Below, in pieces: positions 55,888 to 64,000 of a stretch of DNA of 64,000 nt; position 1 is the first letter of the stretch, and the number at the start of each line of letters is the position of its first letter. The notes beneath the pieces are model-generated. The model was not told the DNA's origin. It saw only the letters and a list, made by a program, of their open reading frames with translations, and searched no databases. The stretch covers positions 2,976,001 through 3,040,000 of the forward strand of contig CAUWAG010000012.1 in assembly GCA_963556695.1 (NCBI GenBank). The letters run 5' to 3'. Both the position numbers and the translations under genes were made by a program. Source of the DNA: Anthostomella pinea (Eukaryota; Ascomycota; Sordariomycetes; Xylariales; Xylariaceae).

Positions 55888-58800
55888 CTACTCCCTCCTT
55901 TATCAAAGTCAGTTTACGATGATGATTTCTTCCGAGTTCTTCTTACTCCTTGTGCAGAGCCTCTTACAGACAGGTTATCTTCTTCATGATCAGTTAGGTC
56001 CTGATCATCAGCAGCAGCCTCTATCCATTGCTATAACCTTTAAGGGGGACCTGGCGCCTTGGGATTTATGTCATGGAACTCTTTGACGCGTACAGCTGAG
56101 TTTCTAAAGTTAGCTGCTGGGTACCACATTGGGTTAGGATCATGACCTGTCCATTCAGCCTGGTACTCCAGCTTGCCCCGGGTTAGGTGGGAGGACAGAA
56201 TCTTGTTAACTTCCCACTAAGGAACCCCATTCACATCAATCGGCGGCGGTGGAGGGATCACCTGACCTGGGACAGGGTCATTTGTTGACCGTACTAAGCG
56301 GCTTGTATTGATGACCCGACGAGCGTTTATCTCAGGGGGTAAGTCAATCTCAAAGGCGTTCTCATTGACCTGTTTGACAACCCAATATAGTCCCATATAA
56401 GGGTTGTCCAATCCATCATGTGGGCGGTCAGTACGCCATGCTCCTTTGCGAACATATACCATATCGTCTGGCTTCCAGTCAATTGGTCGTCGGGACTTAT
56501 TAGCCTGCTTCTTGTACTTTGTTTGTGCCTTAAAGAGGTTGGTTTTGGCCTATGCCACGGCCTGTGCCCGGCGTTCAGCAAACTCTTGAGCATCTGAACG
56601 GCTTAGCCGCTCTATAATAGGCTTCTTTTTTGAGAAGGGACTGCGTTTATCTCAGTCAAATGTCATAATTAGAAAAAACCCCAGTTGAACCTCAGCTGGA
56701 GATAAGCCGGTACTTGCATAAGGTTGTGTGGCATAAGCAAAATCAAGACAGGGCAACAGTTGAGACCAGTCATTCTGAAAGTGGCTTATAAAGGGTCGGA
56801 ATTTGGTCTAAAGAAACTGGTTAATGATCTCTATCTGACCATCCGTCTGAGGGTGCTCTGCAGTAGAGCGACGTAGGTCCATCCCTGTGAGCTTGGCTAG
56901 TTTATCTAAAAAGGCAGCAATGAACTGGGGACCACGGTCTGAAGTCACAGTCTTAGGGGTGCCATAGACCCTCCAAGGTCCATTGAAGTATAAGGTGGCA
57001 AGGTCCTTGGCTGTACATGTCTTATATATTGGAATAGACCACGGGCGTTTGCCTAGTCGGTCTACCACCACATAGATTGTGTCATAGCCTAGCTTATCTT
57101 TTGGCATGGTCTTGAAGTCCATAAAGACATGTTGCCAAGGACGATCTGGTATAGGCAGAGGTTATAGCAAGCCGGCTGGCTTAAAACGGGAATTGCGGCC
57201 TCTGCCACATTTTGGGCAATGAGCGCAATAGCGGTCTATAAAAGCACGCATACCTGGCTAGGAATAATACTCTGCTACTAAGGCACGCATCTTATTCCGG
57301 CCAGGGTGTGCACGTGAAGGTAGTCTGTGAATCTCATCACAAAGTCGTGTGCGTAGGTTCCCCTCATCAGGTACCATGAGGCGTCCCTCTTTTAACAACA
57401 AGCCATCAACAGGACTGTAACCCTGCTGACAGTGTTTGGCTTTTTCCCGCTCAAGGAATAGGGTCTCTGAAGAGCGGTTGGCTGTAAAGATGGCATCAAA
57501 AAGCTGAACACCCTCTAGAGAACTTTCAGGGTCCTGGTTGTTGGCTTCCAAGGTGGCAACAATGGCACATACCAGGTTGTCCTCTGGACTAGGTGACGGG
57601 TCGGTCACAGACAGGTCAACAGGTCTATTGAACCTTTCAATAGGTAGGAGGATCTGGCGGTGACTTTCATCCTTGATGGCCTTCTATGTAGCCAGATCTA
57701 CAGCTTTCCGTGATAGAGTATCAGCTATCAGGTTCTCCCTACCTGGACGGTAAGAGATGGTGAAGTCCAGGCCCGAGATATCCTCATTCCAGGCTGCTTG
57801 TCAGGAATTGAGCTATTACTTAGTGGCGAAGTACTGGAGTGCCTGATGATCTGTGAAAACAGGAAAGGGATGCTGAAGGGCAGTGAGCATGTGGTTCCAT
57901 TCTCGCATGGCATAGACAATTGCCAGTAATTCCTTGTCATGGATAGGATAGTTGCACTCTGTTGTATTCATAGTTCGTGACAGATAGGCCACTGGATGCC
58001 AGTTGTCTGGCTCATCCTGTTGGGAGAGGGCTGCTGAGATTACACCATCTGAAGCGTCTGTTTCCAACTTGGTAAGAGCTGTTTCCTTGAAATATGAGAG
58101 CAAGGGAGCTGAGCATAAGGCATCCTTTAAGTTATTAAAGGCTCTCTGCTGTTCCTTGGTCCATAGGTACTTGGCTGCCACAATAAGAGGGTAAAGAGGT
58201 TTAGTTATCCTGCTAAAACTGTGTATAAATTGCCAACAAAAATTACAAAATCCCAGGAAAGACTGTAATTCTTTAATAGTCCTAGGCTCTTTCCAGTCCC
58301 TTACAGCAGCAATCTTGGCTTGATCAACTGATATGCCACTGGTTGATATTATATATCCCAGGAATTTTATTGCTATGACAGCAAACTCGCTCTTCTTAAT
58401 GTCAGCCTAGGGGCCAGTTTTACAGAGCTTCTTGAGGACCTTGTGGACATGGTCCCAGTGTTCCAATAGGTCTGTAGAAAAGATCAAGATATCGTCCACA
58501 TAGGCTGTACAGAACTCATCCAGATATGGGAACAAGGCCTTGTTGATATACCGCTAGAAGGTACTTGGGCCGTTACAAAGTCCAAAAGAGAGCACCTTTT
58601 ACTTGTACTGGCCAAAGCACGTATAGAAGGTCGTGAGATCCTCAGAGGCTGGATCTATGCGGATTTGATGGAAAGCCGCCCTGATATCCAGCTTGGTGAA
58701 CAGCTTAGCGCAAGATAGACGTTCCAAAATTTCGCTGATTAATGGCAGCGGTTAGCGGTTTTTTTTTAACTAAGCATTGAGCTTGCGGTAGTCGACACAG

Positions 58801-60780
58801 AAACACAAGCCTCTATTTGGCTTTTTGGCAAAGAGAACAAGGGACATATACTCTGCTCTACAGGGAACAATCCATTCTTTGCATAAGTGTTCCGTCAAAT
58901 ATTGCTTGAAGGCAATAAGGTGGTCGGCCTTCATGCTATATAAGGGGTGCAGACGAAGAATCTTGGCCCCTGGCTTGAGCTCGATCTTGTGGTCAATATC
59001 CTTGGAGAAAGGGGGCAGCTCATTGCTTTCTGTCTTAAAAAATACATCCATAAAATCTTGTGCCTCTAGGGGAAGCCTGCTGCGTAACAGGTGCTGAGTC
59101 TCTGAGTTCTCTTTATCAATAGAGTAATTAATGGCTTGATCAAGCTCATATACCAAAAAGGAGACCATATTTCTGTAGCTGTGTCATTGATATTGCCCCT
59201 TCTAACGGTGACTAGCCCGTCTAAAGAATGTAGTTCCTGAGACTAGGTGGATATCTACGCCTAGAGCGTTCATTATTGCGTCTTTGCTAACCTTGGAATG
59301 AACAGCCTGGCGTAGGGAAGTTTTTTACAAGGATGCCGTGCGGTCCCGTCCGGCTAGCTGGTCTTTCATAGCTTGCAAGGACTGATGATGGTCTCTTGCC
59401 CATGTAGCCAGCATTTGGGGGCGACGTAATATCTTCTATGGGCGTTTCTCTTGATCTTCCCACTGTGAATCCCTATTGAGCATGTCCTGCTAGGCCTGAG
59501 GATTGATAGCCCGTTGCCTTAACTACTGGCGAGCTGGGTTGGTGATGTCGGTCTTCCAGTCAGTGAGGAAAGGTAATTCCGGTGGGAAGTATAGGCGGTT
59601 CCGCCGGCAGTCTGGTAAGAGATTGTGAATAGCCAAAAATCGCTTGCCAACAATAAGGTCAAAGTTCTTGCTGGGCCCAAACTCTGCTTCCAGGATAGGG
59701 GCTTCCCGGAAGGTTCTTCCCTGAATCTGGAAATTTGCTGCAACCGCTGTGTTGACAATTTGTGAGTATCCTTTACCAAAATTATTCAGGGTAATGGGCT
59801 CATCAAAATGTCTTTGAGGGAGTTCCCATTGTTGAGCCAAGGGGCTCATAATTGAACGGCTGCCTAGAAGATAAACCTCTGCTCCAGTATTAATCAAAAC
59901 TTTCACACGCACTGCAATTCTATTCCATCGGATAGTTGCAGTCATCACAAAGGTACTGCCGCCAATCAAGCCAGAGAGATCTGATCAAAGTGATGGAATT
60001 TCAAGGGAGTGGTGAGCCAGTTAATTAATAGTACATTAGAGGCCTAGGTGGGAGACTTTCCCTAGACCTTTGAGTTTTCTGACTTATTGTCAGAAGTAAC
60101 ATCCTGGGTCAGACCAGAAGAGGCCTCATTGTCTTCTTCCAGAAAATGTACATAAGGTGTTCTTTTGTCTGGACATTTAAGAGCAATATGGCCCTCTTTG
60201 CCACACAAGTAGCATGTAATGCTTTCTGTCTTGTGGGGTGTGTGTGATCGGTCAAGGTGCTTCCTTTCAGGGGCTGCAGAGAGACAAGGAGTCTTCTGAT
60301 CAGGTGATGCTCTTGCTGGTTGGAAGGTAGTGTCAATTGCTTGATTGGACAAAGCTTGGCTTGGTAGGCTTCTGATAAACTGCTGGTGTCCAGGCGCCAC
60401 AGTGATGGTATGGTGAGAGGAAGCTTTTAAGAAGCTTTGGCGCTGCTTCTTGACTTGTTCAATCTCTATAAGCTGTTAAGCATTGCTAAAAGAGATATTT
60501 TAAAATTGGTTAAAAGAAATATTAGAGTCTAGGTAAGAAGCCATCACTTGTATCCTTAGGGGTGGTGTCAGCTTTCGGTTCAGTTCATACTTCTATTCTG
60601 TCTGGGACAGGCCTGTCTTGCTGGCTAAAAGAACACATGTGGAACAAAAGGAGTAGAAGTCTTGCGCTGGTGTGACAATCAGGCCTGCAGCTGCGCTGGT
60701 CAGGGCTGATGGGTTGAAATATCTAGATTCAACGATATCTAAGGAAGAAGAGGCAAGGTCAGAAGAGAACGGGGTAGCTA
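55888..60780 (-). mobile_element. Ty3/Gypsy chromovirus polyprotein, degenerate (element 1)
   Basis: Domains are in Gypsy order on the minus strand. Gag (~60,780-60,060) has a CCHC knuckle CYLCGKEGHIALKC. The protease has LINTGAEVYLLGS, where DTGA is expected. Reverse transcriptase has KPNRGLCFCVDYRKLNA, LFTKLDIRAAFHQIRI and the active-site YVDDILIFS (~58,500). RNase H has LETDASDGVISAALSQQD and NYPIHDKELLAIV. Integrase has VTSDRGPQFIAAFLDKLAK and HPQTDGQ. A C-terminal chromodomain (KLEYQAEWTGHDPNPMWYPA) ends at a stop at 56,042-56,040. Many in-frame TAA/TAG codons at former CAA/CAG/TGG positions break the frame. The 5' LTR is missing; its place is taken by element 2. Confidence 0.8.
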
Positions 60781-60830
60781 GGGGTATATATGTACATAAA
60801 TATGTGGAGGTATTATGTAATACCGTAACA
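60671..60830 (-). mobile_element. Possible 3' LTR of Gypsy element 2
   Basis: A polypurine-type tract, AAGGGAGAAGGAAGGTGA (minus strand, 60,848-60,831), directly precedes TGTTACGGTATTACATAATACC, which looks like an LTR start with a small palindrome. TGTGAC/GTCACA-like ends suggest 160 bp, but gag-like coding of element 1 seems to overlap the same stretch, so the exact boundary is uncertain. Confidence 0.35.
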
Positions 60831-60862
60831 TCACCTTCCTTCTCCCTTAAGATAGGGCCTTG

Positions 60863-63800
60863 TTATGTTTGAGACCGAGCTTTTCTCCTTTTCTTTTTCT
60901 TTCCTGTCGAACCTGTATACGCTCTGACGTTGTCTTCTCTTACGTTATTACCCTCGCCATATTTGCGTACGAATGCCTTGAATGCGTCTGTGAGTATGAG
61001 ATTTTCGCGAGGCTCCCAAGTTGGTTCGACATATTCTGTCCATTTTACCAAGACCTTTCGTTTGTTCCCAAATTTATCAGCCTTAAGAATCCTCTCAACT
61101 GACCATAAGGGGTCTGGGCCGTCAAGAAGTGGTGGTAATTGTGTGTTGTCGATCTTTTGAGATGGGAAGGGATCCTCTGTAGCACGTCGTAATAGGTCCA
61201 CGAAAAAGCGTTTTCTAATATTGCTTGGGACGTTCAGCTCGTACACATCAGGGGAAATCATCTTGGTAATCTCGTATTTGGCGTGTGTCCAAGCAAACTT
61301 CTTCTTCAATTGTGGAGTCGAGATATTTTTGAGGTTGAGCCACACCTTGTCGCCAGTGTGGAATCTCTCTGCTGGGCGGCGGCTTCGGTTCGCCTGGTGC
61401 TCCATTATCTGTTGTGCTGTGGCCATGGCGGCCTGAGCCATCTCCTGGGCTTTGTGGAGGTGCGTAACGAACTCCTCTACCCTTGCTTTGGGGTCTTTTG
61501 ATGTATTGGGGCGACGTGAAGGTTGTTGTTGGATGAGGTCGGCGTGGTAACCATGCAGCACGAAAAAGGGGCTGAGTCCTGTCTTCGAATTCGGTCTATT
61601 GTTGATGGCTAGCTGGGCTGTGGGTAAGAGTTTGGGCCAGTCGTCCTGTGCGTAGGCCACAAAAGCGCGTAGGTAGGCAAGGACTTCCTGATTTATGCGT
61701 TCCGTTTGGCCGTCTGTCTGAGGGTGATAGGCTGTCGATAGGCGCTGCTCGACTCGAACTAGCTGGCATAATCTAGTCCAGAACTTTCCCACCCAGTTGC
61801 TCCCTCGGTCAGACATGATGAAGTTTGGGAAGCCATGAAAGCGAAAGTGGCTCCAAACGAACTTTTCGGCACAGGCTTCAGCTTCCATAGAATCTTGTGG
61901 CTCGAGCGTAACTGTTCCCAACACTCTGTCAACCATGACCATCATGTTTCGTGGGGCGTCCCCATCTCCGGGAAGCTCGGTCATAAAGTCGATAAAGAGT
62001 TCGCTAAAAAAGCGGTCTGGTATAGACAGCGGACGTAAAAGTCCCTGCTTCGCTTAACGCCAGACCTTAAACCTGCCACAAACATTGCAGTTTCTGCAGA
62101 ATCGGCGCACTGTCTTGTATTGCTAAGGCCAGAAATAGTTTCGTTATAAGATCCATCCTGTGATGTTCCTTCCCGGGTGTCCTGTAATATAGGAGTCGTG
62201 CGTCTGTTGTACCAACGCCGTTCTGAGGGGCTCGTAGTCAGGCACCCAGATTGATCCTTTATACAAGAGGACTCTTCTGCCTTCAATTTCGTAGTCGATA
62301 GCCTGAACGTCAATCCCTAGGCCAGGAGGTAAGGCTCTGTCCCCTCTCACAACACTAGCATAGATATTGCAATACGTCTTGTCAGCGCTGATAGCCTGAT
62401 CCCAAAGATGTTGGAGCTCAGGGCTAGTGAAAACGTGTCGTCCTGGTGGTGGTGTACTAAGCTCTTCTCGCGTGGTTGGAATGTCTTTAATGTGAGTTGC
62501 TGGGGGCGGTTGTCGTCCAGTCTTTGTACTGACTGGGGCTATGATCATAGCATATATTTTGGCAGCGGCCTGAGGATGTTTTATGGATGGCGGGAGCCAG
62601 GCGTCCTTGATCAGCTGAAACTCCCTATTCTTGAGACGTTCGTTGTCTGTTCCCTTGATAGGGTCTTGAGGACGGCGGGACAGGATGTCGGGCTTTCCTG
62701 AGTCTTTCCCGGCCCGGAAAGTGAAATGGAAGTTGTACTGGGAAAGAATCTCTGACCATCGGACTTGGCGTTCTGTGAGTCTCTGGATTGTCATGAAATG
62801 ACGGAGGTTTTTATGATCAGATAGCACGGAGAACTTTGTTGCCACACTGCGTAGTTCACCTCTGAAATGGACCATGGCAGCGACGATAGAGAGTAGTTCC
62901 TTGTCGTGTATTTCATAGTTTGCTTTTACTGGTGTCAATTTGCAGGAGAAAAAACCAACTGGGCGAAGGCGTCCCTGAGCATCGACCTGGGATAGGGAAG
63001 CGCCGATAGCGTACCCCGACGCGTCTGCCTCAAGGATTGTTTTAAGGTCAGGGTTGAACATCATTAGTAACGGGGCGCTTGTAAGGTGTTCTTGGAGGGT
63101 TCGGAATGCTTTCTTCTCGTCGTGTCCCCAGGTGAAGGCTGCGCCATGTCTAGTTAGCCGGTTGAGAGGCGCGGCAATAGTGGCAAAAAGAGGGATAAAT
63201 TCTCTGTAGAAATTGGCAAAACCGAGGAATGAGTGGACGGCAGAGGCGTTCTTGGGTTCTTCCCATTGCTTGATAGCTGCAACCTTCTCGGGGTCGACAC
63301 TAATGCCGTCGCCTGTTCGAATCACGAATTCAAGGTACTTGATTTCGTGTATAGCAAAGGCGCATTTCTCGATGTCGATTTAGAGGCCTGTCTTGCCTAG
63401 CCTCTGGACGACGGTTTTAACCTTGTCTATGTGGTCCTTATATATCCCGTCGCTATAAATGATAACGTCGTCCATGTATGCCGATGCGTAGACATCAAGC
63501 AGGTCTTGGAGCGTAGAGTTGATATAACGTTAGAAGGTTGCTGGTGCACCGCAGAGGCCAAAAGGGGTAACCAGCCACTCAAATTGGCCGTACCTTGTCC
63601 GGAACGCCGTCTTCCACTCGTCTCCTTCCCGTATTCTCAGCCTGTGAAATGCTGCGCGAACGTCCACCTTAGTAACCCATTTTACCTTGGTCAGCTGGTG
63701 GAGCGTTTCTTGTATCAAGGGCAAGGGGTACCGATCGGACTGCGTTATGGCGTTTAGGGCTCTGTAGTCGACGCAAAAGCGCAGACCGCCGCCTGGCTTG

Positions 63801-64000
63801 CGTGCGAAAAGCACTGGGGCACCTGCTGACGACGCGCTTGCTCTGATCCATCCCTTGTCAAGGTAGTCAGTTAGTGTCTTCCGTAACACTAGGAGCTCCT
63901 CCCTGGACATGTCGTAAAGCGGTCCGTAAGGCACCCGTTTTGGTCGCCCTTAGTCGTCGACCTCGATATTGATAGCAAGATCCCATCTGGTTCGGTGGGG
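60863..64000 (-). mobile_element. Ty3/Gypsy chromovirus polyprotein, degenerate and partial (element 2)
   Basis: The segment runs off the window. On the minus strand, reverse transcriptase (63,934 downwards) has [30 protein letters not shown] and AYMDDVIIYS. RNase H (62,144-63,325) has ILEADASGYAIGASLSQVD and NYEIHDKELLSIV. The integrase (from 61,984) has MSDRGSNWVGKFW and STAYHPQTDGQTERINQEV, and a C-terminal chromodomain (LWSVERILKADKFGNKRKVL, VEPTWEPREN). It ends KKKKRRKARSQT at 60,863. In-frame stops between the blocks (TF*RYIN near 63,533; TGL*IDIEK near 63,381; GWIL*RNYFWP near 62,142) fit CAA/CAG-to-TAA/TAG. The integrase-chromodomain ORF of 373 codons is still open, so decay is milder than in element 1. 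Chromodomains steer insertion to heterochromatin. Confidence 0.85.

Overview
The window is nuclear DNA of a filamentous ascomycete (Pezizomycotina, most likely a sordariomycete). Genes carry short introns of about 45-120 nt with GTAAGT/GTGAGT donors and CTGAC/CTAAC-type branch sites. Typical families are present: Atm1, DUF6590, DUF1996, a secreted carboxylesterase, a fungal P450, fungal-type kinases, Tad-like LINE, pogo/Fot and chromovirus Gypsy elements. Repeats carry dense C-to-T/G-to-A decay as expected from repeat-induced point mutation (RIP). No bacterial operon, CRISPR, rRNA or tRNA was recognised.

Layout. Positions 1-31,540 are gene-bearing and GC-balanced: a carboxylesterase start (-), an ankyrin-repeat pseudogene (-), mitochondrial ABC transporter Atm1 (-), a PLC-like phosphodiesterase (+), a DUF6590 protein (+), a head-to-head pair of broken genes sharing a 5'UTR intron (14.4-15.7 kb), a RIP-decayed LINE ORF1, an exoIII-type AP endonuclease (-) with a one-base frameshift, a small LEA-like mitochondrial protein (-), a kinase pseudogene followed by an Ala-rich coiled-coil ORF (+), and two secreted cysteine-containing proteins (+; candidate effectors). 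Positions 31.9-36.1 kb are AT-rich transposon DNA ending inside a truncated second copy of cytosolic glutamyl-tRNA synthetase. Positions 36.1-46.1 kb are gene-bearing again: the GluRS pseudogene, a protein kinase, a P450 and a DUF1996 secreted protein with three frameshifts. From 46.6 kb to the end the DNA is almost wholly transposons.

Mobile DNA. A ~200-bp miniature inverted-repeat family occurs six times among the genes and has disrupted or truncated some of them. A 2.8-kb unit (solo LTR + 356 bp + dead pogo element) occurs twice in opposite orientation, 33,345-36,127 and 47,261-50,056. One complete pogo/Fot element with an uninterrupted 551-aa transposase (53,204-55,063) lies opposite a RIP-decayed sister (50,778-52,623), with a solo LTR between them. 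Two degenerate chromodomain Gypsy elements fill 55.7-64.0 kb, the second running off the window.

The genes do not form an evident pathway. The biology on show is genome decay and defence (RIP, frameshifts, insertions) acting on a fast-evolving compartment that also holds secreted-protein genes. Many one-base frameshifts fall at or beside short homopolymers, so unpolished assembly error must be weighed against true pseudogenisation.
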